A DNA stretch of 64,000 nucleotides from Lepidostoma basale (Eukaryota; Arthropoda; Insecta; Trichoptera; Lepidostomatidae): positions 83,322 through 147,321 of the forward strand of contig JAHDVF020000862.1 in NCBI GenBank assembly GCA_022606425.2, given 5' to 3'. A model generated the notes under the pieces. The model had not been told where the DNA came from. It saw only the letters and a program-made list of their open reading frames with translations, and ran no database searches. A program made the position numbers and the translations under genes. Shown piece after piece: positions 31,746-42,164 of this stretch; the stretch's first letter is position 1; every line of letters starts with the position of its first letter.

Positions 31746-31995
31746 CCATTTAAACATTAGTTATTTTACACGCTGCATCGGCAACTTTGGTCCGATCTTT
31801 GATTCATCAATTTTGGGCCCTGGAATTAAAAAAAAAAAAATTTGAATTGCCATAAGGCGGACACCGAAGAGGCAAAATTTAAATTTCCATACAATGAATG
31901 AATTACAACTGTTTTTCACTTGTTTGCTGAAGATATTCTTCATATAAAAGGCAGTTCATGCTATATGCATAATAATAATTAGGCTAATTTGTCAA

Positions 31996-32495
31996 ATTAA
32001 CTAACTAACTAACTAACTAACCATCACGCCGTCTCCCCGAAAGGTAGGCAGAAAGAATGGACTGTCACACTTAAACCGATGCGGCACTCCATCCTTCTCT
32101 TTTCGCCCCGCGGGAGACGCGGTGTGATGGGTTGCGAACCTCATCGCCACCAATAGGCATCTCCCGCGCACACTTCGATCGTCCAACACCCACAAAATAA
32201 ATCTAAAACAAATAATATAAAATACAATGATATAAAATAAAATAACAAAATAAAAATAATTTTACACAAAATGTTCTTTTTAGACGGTGCACATATTGTC
32301 TATTTAATTTATAATATGTTCCACGTATCCACTGTTTTTTAATTTAGCACATAATGTAATAACACATAATGTTTTTTTCGATGTTGCACATGTTGACTTG
32401 GACAATCCGGACTTTTGTGTTTATTTAATTTATGTTACACGTATCCACCATTTTTAAATTATCTGTAATAAGGCACTTAACCAGCAAGAACTTAA
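31996..32495 (-). mobile_element. Family R non-autonomous element, longest copy
   Basis: About 500 bp. The minus strand has GTTCTTGCTGG, AAGTGCCTTATTACAG, GTGGATACGTG (twice), the body block CGCGGGAGATGCCTATTGGT and an RTE-A terminus with (GTTA)n tail. An internal segment containing GGATACGTG and CATGTGCA is duplicated relative to the copy at 7455. Confidence 0.72.
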
Positions 32496-32635
32496 AAATA
32501 ATATTGAAGAAATTATTCAAATTGTTATTGGAACAAATGAAAAATTTATTTCTACACCTGTCAAAATTCTTTACAAAAACGATAAAACAAATAAAACCTT
32601 TTAATCTGATTAATTTGATTAATTTGTCAAATTAA

Positions 32636-32800
32636 TTAAACTAATCAGATTTTAAAGGTTGGTCATGTTAGAAGTCGGAGGAATCGACATGCGTGTATGA
32701 CTCGTTGTATGAATGTGGAGGAAGCTAGAGAGGTTTGCCAGGATAGAGTAGTGTTATGGTCCATTCTCTCTGCCTACCCCTGTGGGGAAACGGCGTGATA
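32636..32800 (+). mobile_element. RTE-A 3' fragment
   Basis: Plus strand KVGHVRSRRNRHACMTRCMN-like, VEEAREVCQDRVVLWS, ending GGGGAAACGGCGTGATAAC. It belongs to the GTT-tail subfamily. A 40-bp palindrome (32607-32650) precedes it. Confidence 0.75.
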
Positions 32801-32927
32801 ACCTGCTACTGTGAAAGCCCGAGCAACACAAAATTCAGATATGTAGGTGGCACGTTTGGGAATGTGCTTAATTATTGTCTATAAACTGTAAATTTAAAAA
32901 CCTTACCTGAAATTAATAATGGAATTT

Positions 32928-33430
32928 TCATATATGAATGAAAACTACTAAAAGTAGCTTATGTGTAATGTAAAAATGTAAAAATGTAATGTAAAAATTA
33001 CTTTTAAGTTGATCAGATTGAAGTTTTTGGTTCGACATCATTATTAAATCATTAGGGAGTTTATTAAATTCTGTAGAGGCTATAAATTGTAAGGATTTTA
33101 CACCGAATCTAGTTGAACCCAATGCTTCTTATTCTGTGAGCGCGTATCGTGTTGGTGTACGTCCGTATTGAATATTGGTCGAGTATTAGAGTGCGTTGAT
33201 GACTTTATTATTTGTAGTATAGTTTTAGTGATCTCTAATTTTGGATGGATTTGAAATGGAATTATTTTCGTCTGAGAATATAGGGCCCTTACATGAGTGT
33301 ACCACGGTAGACGGAAAATATTTCTAACAGCCCGATTTTGGATCACCTGAATCTCAGTAGCTTTCTTCTTTGTAATAAAGCCCCAAATACAGGAAAGGTA
33401 AGACAGATGAGAATGTATCATGGAGTAGTA
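32928..33430 (-). pseudogene. Jockey/CR1-like LINE ORF2 C-terminus
   Basis: Minus strand, first frame: MIHSHLSYLSCIWGFITKKK, ATEIQVIQNRAVRNIFRLPW, YTHVRALYSQTKIIPFQIHP and HQHDTRSQNKKH. After a small shift it continues STRFGVKSLQFIASTEFNKL, PNDLIMM. This is the post-RT region of a Jockey-group element. The stretch after it (32810-32927) has CR1-like character. It lacks the catalytic RT and a tail. Confidence 0.7.
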
Positions 33431-33469
33431 AACATAAATTGTCTATATTCTTACGCATATATCGAGGTG

Positions 33470-33585
33470 TGGGATCCATCCTCTGGACATGCGAACTCCA
33501 GTATCTTCTGCGTTGTTTTCCCCATCCTCTGCACATGCGCAATCCATTATCTTCTGCGTTGTCTTCCCCATCCTCAAGCAAATGA
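33470..33585 (-). repeat. Tandem ~59-bp duplication within a LINE scrap
   Basis: Two consecutive units share CATCCTCTG-ACATGCG and ATCTTCTGCGTTGT-TTCCCC. The minus strand reads SHVQRMDP, an RTE-type motif. Confidence 0.5.
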
Positions 33586-35039
33586 AATAACCTGAAATCA
33601 ATTTAATTATCTTTGAATATTTTAAATCTCAGCATAATGTAGAATTTAATGGCCAAAAATGGAATATTACTGGACTCTTCCAACTGAGGCAGCTAATGCT
33701 GCATATAAGGATATGTTTACCTATCACAGCATTTGTTTTCAGAGAAAAACTAAAACAGCTGAAGTAACTCATAGTGTATTTGGGTATGTGTGCTGCTGGA
33801 ATTACTCAGTGGAATGGAAAATAAAGAAGAATTGCAACATGCAGATGCACCAATATGGCTCATTATCAAAATAATTTCAATCCCAATACAAAAATATCCC
33901 CATTAGACCAGTGGTCTCTCACAACCAGGCAATTATTTTATCAAAACTTAATATCTAATCCCAAAGATATAGATTTTCGCCCTGCCAGAACAATTTCACA
34001 TTAAAATAACATTATTAAAATAGATTATACCAATTAACTAATTATTACACAACGAAACGTCATAACCTAAAATGACACGTAAGTAAAACGAATAAATTGA
34101 TATTGTATATCATTAGAACTTTCTTATCGTTGCTGTGGTAATTTTAATATTTCCCTGACCAAAGTACGCGTATAAAGAACACCTTTATGTTTGAATTCAT
34201 CAAATGTCATATTAATTGTATTTTAAATAACTAATTAAAATCATAATAATTAACTAACATTAATAAAATAGCGCAATACCATTCAAAATTCTGCCAGTTG
34301 TTTCTCGCCCGCTACTCCAGGGTGCATCTTATCATCCGTTGTCCCTGCTATATGACCGATTCCATTCCGATCTCTGATTAATTCATATTGTTTCCTAGAA
34401 ATAAAAAAAAATAATATTGGAATTGGCATAAGGCGGACATCGAAGAGGCGCATATGGCAAATTTTCAACTTCCATACAATTAATGAATTCCAAGTGTTCA
34501 CTAAGCAGTATATTAAAAAAAAATACTCGAGGCTCTTGATCGAGCATTGCAAGAGTTGCGTGGAAATGTGTTAATATTATATGTAGGAGATTTTAGAAAC
34601 TTTACCTGAACGGCAAAAATAACTACCAAAAACTATGCTAATCAATGCAGTTATGATTGTGCTAAATAAATAACAAAAATTTTACAAAAGCATTCATTAC
34701 AACCAGACTCCTTCATATAAATTGTCTATATTCTTATGTAACAAAATAAACCAATTAATTCAAAATTTAAACCTGTACATACCAAAATATAAACATTGAA
34801 CTTACGGAACTGATAATCGCCGTTTTCGTGAATAGCTCACCTCAAGGGCGCTTTGACAATGTTTTTAGTCATGAAAGGTGCATGTAACAACAGCGAAATC
34901 ACGATCGTAGAAACTTACTTTATTGGCTCTGATGTGAATTTCATGGACAACAAAATCAAGAGTTTTGTTTCTCTAAACATATGAATGTTTTGTGCAAATG
35001 TGATATAATATTGTTTATTGATATACAGACAACCGTTGT

Positions 35040-35325
35040 TAACATTTTATGCGATATTTTGAAAAGGTGGGTTTTCAGGTGAGATTTAAAGTCTGTCGGA
35101 TTGTCAATGCATCTGAGGCGTGCAGGAAGTATATTTCAGGCGGACGACCTGCTACTGTGAAAGCCCGAGCAACACAAATTTCAGATATATTGGTGGCACG
35201 TTTGGGAGTGTGCTTAATTATTGTCTATAAACTGTAAATTTAAAAACCTTACCTGAAATTAATAATGGAATTTTCATATATGAATGAAAACTACTAAAAA
35301 TAGCTTATGTGTAATGTGAAAATGA
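35040..35325 (-). mobile_element. CR1/L2-like scrap and duplicate of 32800-32985
   Basis: 35148-35325 repeats 32801-32985 closely (CCTGCTACTGTGAAAGCCCG, GGTGGCACGTTTGGGA, AAACCTTACCTGAAATTAAT). The minus strand codes ARAFTVAGRPP-like text, matching the AFAVAGPSAWNNLP region of the LINE at 59449. Confidence 0.5.
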
Positions 35326-36642
35326 GCCGGTTCTCATTCGCCACTCCAGGGTACATCTAATTCACTGATCATCCGTTGTTTGACTGATCTAATTCCATTT
35401 TAACGAAGTTATTTTGCACGCTGCATTGGTAATTTTCGTCCCATCTCTGATCTGTTACTTTATTTTCCTAGAAATAAACGGAAAAAGTCATAAGAATTGT
35501 GTCATTCATTCATATTGTAATTCATATTGTATATCATTAGAACTTTCTTACCGTTGCTGTGGTAATGTAACAATTTCCCTGACGAAAGTATGCGTATAAA
35601 GAAAACGGCAAAATAGAATAAACTGAAAATATATTTATGAATTAGAAATATAAATATTATATTATACTTACGGAAGCAAGTTTCTTCATATTCTTGTAGA
35701 GCTTCGACGTCCAATATTTTATATTTTCGCTATCATCCTTTGAAATAACCTGAAACAATTTAATTATCATTGAATATGTTTAATCCCAGAAATTTCATAA
35801 CCTAAAATTACATAGATATGATACGTAAGTAAAACGATATTTAATTTCTTCTCTATTCGATATTATTTAGAAATATAACTTTGAAATATGTAATGCGGAA
35901 ATATAATATGTATTCATTTCAACGGCAAAATAGAATAACTTGAAGATATATATGAATTAGAAATATAAGTATACCTACAAAATATTACGACGTAAATTAC
36001 GTTTTGACAGGAGACCACGTGACCAATCGAACGGCTAGAATTCTAGAAAACGAATATCATTAAGTAATCACCGTCGAACGTAAGAGAAACGAATAAGTTT
36101 CAGCCACACGAAAAAATAAGATTTCGTGCATAACCTCAAAATGAAATGTAAAAATTATACTCGCCAAAATTTGGAAGCATAATTACCTGTCTACATTAAT
36201 GTACATTAAAATATGGCCAATAAAATAGACTGTACCAATTAAACAACCAATTATTTTAGTACGTAATAAGTAAAACGTATTAAGTATTATACATCCCAAA
36301 GTAAAACGCAATATATTGGACTGTCAGAAAGAAAAACACATTGTTGCCACTACACAAAATTACATGGAGACTGAATTCTCTCCAGACCATGTCAAACGAA
36401 TATAGACTCAAAAGATTGATACTCAGGTGATACGAACATTAAGGTCTATATTCGTTTGCACTACGAAAATTTTCAATTAATTGATTAATTTATAAAGTTA
36501 ATTAGAGCTCGATTAATAACAAAAATATGCCTATGACGACCGCTGAGTTCCACTTAGTCCATTCTCCAAGTTTCAAAAGGATCAGCTCAGGAATAACCTC
36601 AGAAATAGTCCACACACACCCGGAAGATTGCCTTTTATTTAT

Positions 36643-36644
<2 letters not shown>

Positions 36645-36676
<32 letters not shown>
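36645..36676 (+). repeat. (GATA)n microsatellite
   Basis: About eight GATA units. Confidence 0.9.
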
Positions 36677-36736
36677 CTGCCAACCTTGTATTTGGTATTC
36701 TCTATGGATTCAAACGCTGTTTTCCACTTTTGAATG

Positions 36737-37130
36737 GGATAGCCACTGTGATTGTGCCACTACAAATAAGTAATTTTCGGGAATTTATTTGACCGGGATA
36801 ATTAAGGAATACGGAATTGCTTTTTTATTATTTTTATTAAGTGTACATTCAATATAGTTTATATAAATTTGTATTGAAAAATATTAAATAGTAACAAAGT
36901 TATCAGCGTTGCTGTAGAGTCTTAAAAAAAATTCTCTCTCCACGGTCGCATCGATTTTTCGAAAAGAGATTATCCGAAGAAAAAATATCAAAGTTCATAC
37001 TAATCTGTATGAATGTAGTTATCGTTGTACGTAGGCAATTTTGATTTATTTTGATTTATCACAAAATGGCGATTGATTGAAAAATTTTCTCATTTTTTGC
37101 CCTTTTTTGTATTCAAGCAGTCTTAAAAAA
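36737..37130 (+). repeat. Unknown repeat Y, copy 2
   Basis: Second copy of the repeat at 24041-24440, same orientation, about 80-85% similar by eye. Confidence 0.6.
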
Positions 37131-37227
37131 AACAAAAATCTAAAATAAAAAAATCGGCTTAGCTTAACGATAGCTATTGCAAAGATGAATAAAACAAACA
37201 AAAAAAATTAACTTAAAAAAAATAATT

Positions 37228-37598
37228 ATAGCATATAGATTGGAGTGACATCTCCAGGCGGTTTCTAGCAATGCGGTAAATGGCGGTAGCCTTTCACATT
37301 GCGTTAAAAAGATCTTCTGCTTAATGCTTAAAATACAGTCTTCATAGATGGCGTTAGTGTGTAGATTGAATATACTACCATGTAAAGGGTGGTGTTGGAG
37401 ATTAACATATATACAACTTCCAAAAAATTGTCAGACATGGTGATCATAAGAAAAAAAATGTAGAATGGGGAATGTTGTATTACATAAAGCGTGCGCTTAA
37501 CCCAACCAATGACAGGTCAAGAGTCCTGTAAACACCTTGATCAACCATATTCTGTTTCCAATTTGCATCTTCGTCTCTATTGAGATACAATTGATTCT
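37228..37598 (-). repeat. Unknown repeat X, copy 2 (inverted)
   Basis: Reverse of 29449-29812 over its whole length, ending CGTCTCTATTGAGATACAAT. The two copies bracket 7.4 kb. Confidence 0.65.
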
Positions 37599-38184
37599 TA
37601 AAAAAAAAACAATCGGTTGATAATTGCTCGAGTTATCGATGTGACCACTTTAAAAAAAGTTTTGAGAAAAACTCGTTTGAAGTTTTTAGTCCATTTTTCT
37701 ATTATAAAATCATGTATCTTCTAAAATACGAGTATTTATACTTATGTACATCAAACTATCGAGTCCTGGACCATATGATGGTTCTTCCCTATACCTCCAG
37801 TGGTGTCCTTGACTTTAAAAAAAATATTGACCCTTTCTTTTCATGCGATTCTCAGCTACTTTCACTTGGTTAGCGTCGCGGTCGTCGAAAGGACATTCGG
37901 TCTACCTACTCTCACTAAAATGTCTGTATCTCAGTAAATTTTTGGAATTTTGACCTCAAATTTTATACACATCTTTTCGAAGGTAATAAACTTTAAATTA
38001 AAATTAAAAAAATATCACCAAATCATAGCGATTATCCCCCTTAAGTCAAAAGTGGAAAAAAATTGTTGTAATTTTAAAAAAAAATCGTTGCAGAATTAAA
38101 TTATACAGGTATACTCGTATTAACGAAAAACGTCATTTTTTAAAGGAAGTCAGATTTTTTTGCCTTATTTTGGCAATATTAAAA
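37599..38184. other. Intergenic, no gene recognised
   Basis: AT-rich with patches of balanced sequence (37740-37930). No ORF or repeat recognised. Confidence 0.4.
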
Positions 38185-38665
38185 ATCTGTCTATGCATTT
38201 GATAATGCCCTAACAAGGCAATACATGTCTACCCATCAAGTTTTTTAATCGATATTTTCTTAACTTAAGAGTTAATACGAATGAAAACGTCTGTTTTCTA
38301 GAAGTTTTATTATATTGGTTGGTCATGTCAGAAGCCGGAAGAATCGCCGTGCGTGTATGACTCGATGTATGAATGTGGAGGAAGCTAGAGAGGTGTGCCA
38401 GGATAGAGTAGTGTGGCGGTTCATTCTCTCTGCCTACCCCTGCGGGGAAACGGCGTGATGGTTTGTTGTTGTTGTTGTTGACAAGTTTCGTCTTGCTAAG
38501 GCATTATCAAATGTGTTATTACAACAACATTATCAAATGAAGACATTATCAATATTTAGCATGGCAAAACATCAACTGCCCATAACAATATAATGAAACT
38601 TCTAGAAAACAGACGTTTGTATTGTTATTAATTATTTATTATAGAGTTTTAGATTATTGTTTAAG
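38185..38665 (+). mobile_element. FB-4 foldback interrupted by RTE-A
   Basis: The left arm has TTTGATAATGCCCTAACAAG, GCAATACATGTC (38199-38229) and AATACGAATGAAAACGTCTG. The right arm has the inverses (GACAAGTTTCGTCTTGCTAA at 38480 and CTAGAAAACAGACGTTTG at about 38606). An RTE-A end occupies the centre. Confidence 0.6.
38317..38479 (+). mobile_element. RTE-A 3' end with (GTT)n tail
   Basis: Plus strand MTRCMNVEEAREVCQDRVVW, RFILSAYPCGETA-stop, then (GTT)n. The last 40 codons are intact. It belongs to the same subfamily as 3146-4202. Confidence 0.85.
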
Positions 38666-38677
38666 AAACAATATATT

Positions 38678-38762
38678 AATCCAAAGAGGTTTGTAAGGAG
38701 AGCTTAGTGTGATATATATTCTCTCTGCTTATCCCTTCGGAGAGACTGCGTGTTAGTTTGTT
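38678..38762 (+). mobile_element. RTE-A terminal scrap
   Basis: AGAGGTTTGTAAGGAGAGCT ... TATCCCTTCGGAGAGACTGC, GTGTTAGTTTGTT. Confidence 0.6.
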
Positions 38763-38817
38763 TTGATATTTTCCGAGTTTTTATCGATCTTATGTTTCAT
38801 TCACATCGTTATTACTT

Positions 38818-39002
38818 CTTCTTCTCTTCTTCCTCAGCCTATTCCCGTCCACTCCTGGACAAAGGCCTCCTCCATTCGCTTCCATGTCATTCTGTCCTGT
38901 GCAGACTACATCCAGGTTATTCCGACGTGTCTGTTCAGATCATCCTTCCACCGTAGTTGCGGTCGCCCTGCACTTCTCTTCGCCGTCCACGGTCTCCAAG
39001 TC
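38818..39002 (-). mobile_element. RTE-type LINE 3' fragment
   Basis: The minus strand reads RPWTAKRSAGRPQLRWKDDL, NRHVGITWM, SAQDRMTWKRMEEAFVQEWT, GIG-stop and a (GAA)n tail at the left. One internal stop. It resembles the RTE-D group. Confidence 0.75.
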
Positions 39003-39326
39003 AGCAGTCAAATAAAAAATCTGCGTTTTAAATTTCAAATTCTGAATGTAATAAAACCGCGTTCTTAATGTTGCATAGACAAAAGCGCTATAATTCAATT
39101 GTTTTGTAATTTCACTTTCCTTTTCGTTGTACCTAATTTAAAATTGGAACGCGTTTATTATGCTTTTTGTTTCGTGAAAAAAAAACAGCAGCGGATCGGA
39201 TATACACACAAACATGAACTTATGTATTAATATAATATATGCATTCGATTCCTCGAGAATTAGGGCGAACGGCACGCGCGAGATTTGTATGAAAATAGCC
39301 CAATTATTTTTATTTGTGTTTTCCAG
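39003..39326. other. Upstream intron sequence
   Basis: AT-rich DNA ending in a polypyrimidine tract and AG at 39325-39326. No repeat recognised. Confidence 0.4.
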
Positions 39327-39443
39327 ATGGACACTGTCTACCCAGAGCCGACCTCCCTGCTTTACCGACGGCCCGTGAGGAAGAAGCTTCGGGGAAACGC
39401 CGCCAGGCACCGCACGCAGCCCGTCACATTCGCAGAAATACAG
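39327..39443 (+). CDS. Internal coding exon of an unidentified host gene
   Basis: A 117-bp exon coding for 39 residues. It follows a good acceptor (TTTGTGTTTTCCAG) and ends at a donor (ATACAG|GTTTGG), with both boundaries in phase 0. It reads YPEPTSLLYRRPVRKKLRGN, then HRTQPVTFAEIQ, with a basic stretch (RRPVRKKLRGNAARHR). It is GC-rich in an AT-rich setting, as host exons here would be. The codon right after the acceptor is ATG, but because an acceptor precedes it I treat the exon as internal; a start here is possible. A stop follows within four codons if unspliced. The frame joins exactly to the exon at 43164. I do not recognise the protein. Confidence 0.7.
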
Positions 39444-39626
39444 GTTTGGTTGTGAACTTGGCTAATTATACAACGGAGTGTCATTACGGAAGCAGAAACG
39501 GAAACAGATGTAAAAAAATATTTTTTTGCGGAAACAGAAACGGAAGTGTAAATACTATGAATAAAAAAAATTTAAAAATACAAATACAATTTTTAATGAA
39601 ATTAATATTCAAAATTAAGCAGTGGC

Positions 39627-39922
39627 AACTAACCAACTTACTAACCATCACGCCATTTCTCCGAAGGGTAGGCAGACAGGATGGATCGCCACAATGCTCT
39701 ATCCTGGCATACCCCTCGGGATTCCTCTGCATTCATACATCGTACCATGCACACACGTCGATTATTCTGACTTCGAATGTGGCCGCCTTTTAGTAATTGA
39801 TTAATTTGGTCATGCCATGTTTTCCTCGGTCGTCCTTGGCTTCTTTTTCCACTCACGCTGCTTGTGTACAACTTTTTAACCATTCTACACTCCTCCATTT
39901 GTTCCATTTGTCCAAACCATCA
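39627..39922 (-). mobile_element. RTE-A 3' fragment in the intron
   Basis: Minus strand EQMEECRMVKKLYTSSVSGK, RSQGRPRKTWHDQINQLLKG, RVCMVRCMNAEESRGVCQDR, ILSAYPSEKW in one frame (39641-39907). It is flanked by unusually long similar direct repeats (about 60 bases, 39565-39628 and 39928-39992). Confidence 0.82.
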
Positions 39923-40009
39923 ATAAAAAAGTAAAAAAAAATTCAAATAAAATTTTTAGTGAAATTAATATTCAAAATTATGTAGTGGTAAGTTATATTT
40001 TAGTAGTAA

Positions 40010-40140
40010 GTAGTTTGGCGGCTTTTACACCTAACAATCTGTTCGGGTGTTCTTCATATATAAGACCAGCTCCGCTAAATAATTGTTCACTGGCCGACTG
40101 CTGGGAGGAACTGATAAATATTGGCGCACTAATGGCAAAA
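40010..40140 (-). pseudogene. hAT transposase C-terminal fragment
   Basis: The minus strand reads PLVRQYLSVPPSS and, in the next frame, QQSASEQLFSGAGLIYEEHP, NRLLGVKAAKLL. This matches the hAT dimerisation domain (consensus around S-x-x-S-E-R-L-F-S-x-A-G). Arg of SER is Gln here. A frameshift breaks it and the rest of the transposase is missing. Confidence 0.6.
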
Positions 40141-40304
40141 GATTAGCATAGGGTGTTTGTTTTAGAGGTTTGGTTTTTAAACTGGCAACATTGTTTAAAA
40201 ATCAATATGGTTGAGGTTTTTGTTTTTGAAAACTCCATTATAATCATTGTATATAATAATAAACGCGATTGTTTAATGGTTTTACTTGATTTAATTCATA
40301 CAAT

Positions 40305-40738
40305 TCTTCTTCTTCTTCTTCAATGGCCCTATAGCCCATATCGAGCCTTAGCTTCCAGTATTCTTCGTTTCCTACTCCTCCTGTCCTCCGCTTCGACCCT
40401 CCAATCTGACACTCTTAACAATCTTGCTCCATCTCTCCCAACTTCATCCTCGCATCACAGCCTTGGTCGTCCAATTGGTCTTCTACCACCTGGGTGCCAC
40501 CCCAGCAATCTTTTTGGGGTTCGCGATGACGGCATCCTCTGCACGTGACCGGCCCATCTCAGTCTATTCAGTCAGACCTGTGTGGAGAGACTGGAACTTT
40601 GTAAATATGGTACAGCTCGTCATTATGCCGTACTCTCCAGCCTTCACCGTCATTCACAGGTCCCAGAATTCTGCGCAGCACCCTTCTCTCAAAAGTATCC
40701 AGTCGCTCTGCGGATTTCGCTGTCATTGTCCAATATAA
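40305..40738 (-). mobile_element. RTE-E 3' fragment
   Basis: Minus strand AERLDTFERRVLRRILGPVN, DGEGWRVRHNDELYHIYK, then in shifted frames CRGCRHREPQKDCWGGTQVV and RTGGVGNEEYWKLRLDMGY. A (GAAGAA) tail lies at the left. The same family is at 50462-51070. Confidence 0.8.
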
Positions 40739-40779
40739 TTACTTATATAAATATAATATATAATTACTTATATAAATAG

Positions 40780-40850
40780 TAGTTACAAATTTTTTTCGCC
40801 TTGCGAGGGCATTTTCAAACTAAACCTAGTCGCCGAACAATGAGTCCTTA
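40780..40850 (-). mobile_element. FB-3 fragment
   Basis: Minus strand TTTGAAAATGCCCTCGCAAG, GCGAAAAAAATTTGTAAC: the FB-3 core with decayed GAAAC and GTC. It follows a short direct repeat (TAATTACTTATATAAATA, twice). Confidence 0.45.
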
Positions 40851-40964
40851 TATTGATGTAAAAAACTTTATGGTGGGGGAAAAAATTTATATACTCGTAA
40901 TGTTAATCGATGAGGACTTACACTAAACAACTTTGAGATTTTTCCAAGCACTAATTAGTCATTT

Positions 40965-41668
40965 GAATTCAAATAATGGTGAAAACTTGGAGCAAGTAGT
41001 TGAGTTTGTGTATTTAGGTAGTATGTTTACAAGAGATGGGAGAGTGGAGAGGGATATTGAAAGAAGGGTTGAGGCAGGCAACAAAGTGAATGGTGCACTT
41101 AAAGTTGTCATCGCAAACAAAAACCTATCCAAAAAAGCTAGAATGGCAGTGCACAATGGTGTTCTTCTACCGACCCTTATGTATGGAAGCGAAGCATGGA
41201 ACTGGCAAAGGAAGGATGAAAGTAGAATAAATGCAGTAGAAATGAGATCTCTTAGACGAATGTGTGGATTTTCTGTGTATGATAGAGTGTCGAATGAAAA
41301 TATAAGAAGTGAATGCGGTGCGAATGATGGTGTCATGAACAAAATAATGAAAGGATCATTAAGATGGTTTGGACATATGGAAAAGAATGAATGAAGAAAG
41401 AATGGTAAAAAAATTATATGTTAATGATGTAAATGGTACCAGAAATAGAGGAAGACCAAGGAAAACGTGGCACGATCAAATAAATCAGATATATTGAATG
41501 TCGGCCATGTGAGGAGTCAGAGAAATTGACGCGCGTGCATGACGCGATGTATGAATGTTGAGGAAGCGAGAGAAATATGTCAGGAAAGAAAGGTGTGGCA
41601 GTCCATTCTTTCTGCCTACCCCTTCGGGGAGACGGCGTGACGGTTAGTTAGTTAGTTAGTTTAGTTGA
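40965..41668 (+). mobile_element. RTE-A 3' fragment, well preserved
   Basis: Plus strand, 5' truncated shortly before GENLEQVVEFVYLGSMFTRD, with 3' tail GACGGTTAGTTAGTTAGTTA. Long imperfect direct repeats (TTACACTAAACA..., AGATTTTTCCAAG) flank it at about 40918 and 41678. Confidence 0.85.
40975..41600 (+). pseudogene. RTE-A ORF2 C-terminal region
   Basis: Open through ERRVEAGNKVNGALKVVIAN, VLLPTLMYGSEAWNWQRKDE, MRSLRRMCGFSVYDRVSNEN and MKGSLRWFGHMEKNE, where an extra base shifts the frame into a stop at 41392-41394. It continues in the new frame with TRNRGRPRKTWHDQIN and MNVEEAREICQERKVWQS. It has no endonuclease or catalytic RT motif. It lies in the host intron, sense to the host gene. Confidence 0.82.
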
Positions 41669-41727
41669 TGGGACCATTACACTAAACATCTAAGATTTTT
41701 CCAAGAACTTATTAGTTTAAATTTTTA

Positions 41728-41905
41728 ATTGTATCTCAATAGAGACGAAGAAACAAACTGGAAACTGAATATGGATGATCAAGGTGTTTACAGGACTTAT
41801 GACCTGTCATTGGTTGGGTTAAGCGCACGCTTTATGTAATTACAACATTCCCCATTCCACCATTGTTATGATCATGTATGATACATTTTTGGAAGTTGTA
41901 TATAT
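41728..41905 (+). repeat. Unknown repeat X, copy 3 (partial)
   Basis: Matches the first half of 29449-29812 (TATCTCAATAGAGACGAAG, CATTGGTTGGGTTAAGCGCA). Confidence 0.65.
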
Positions 41906-42164
41906 ACTCCAAATCCATACATATCTTCACGAAATATTTAAAAAACTTATTAGTTATTTGAACCTAGAGAAAAGAAATTTATTAGACAGGCGATTACTTG
42001 ATTGGGGTACTAGTTCTGCAACATTCCATTTTAATTATATAATCGTTAGTAGTGAAATGCAATACCATAGTATGTAACAACACAGATAATTTAATTTTGA
42101 TTTGATTTAAATATGTTTAGTAATGGTGAGGAGAAGATGTTCGTTTGCTTGTTAATAAGTTGAA

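Larger units (their letters stand above)
31112..36675 (-). mobile_element. Possible large Helitron-like element
   Basis: On the minus strand the unit ends GCGTTGCCGGGTCAGCTAG followed by T (31111-31130). A TC start preceded by A is available at 36675, at the edge of a GATA microsatellite. The interior has several internal repeats (see findings), fragments of RTE-D, family R, RTE-A and LINE sequence, and no Rep/helicase that I can recognise. The 3' end is reasonably clear; the 5' end is a guess because of the microsatellite. Confidence 0.35.

Noticed and set aside
36645..36676. GATA repeat as a CRISPR-like or regulatory array
   Set aside because: Plain tetranucleotide microsatellite.
39314..39793. 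159-residue ORF across the host exon
   Set aside because: Different frame from the spliced exon, begins at a non-ATG codon and runs into AT-rich intron sequence; the phase-0 exon reading joins the next exon.
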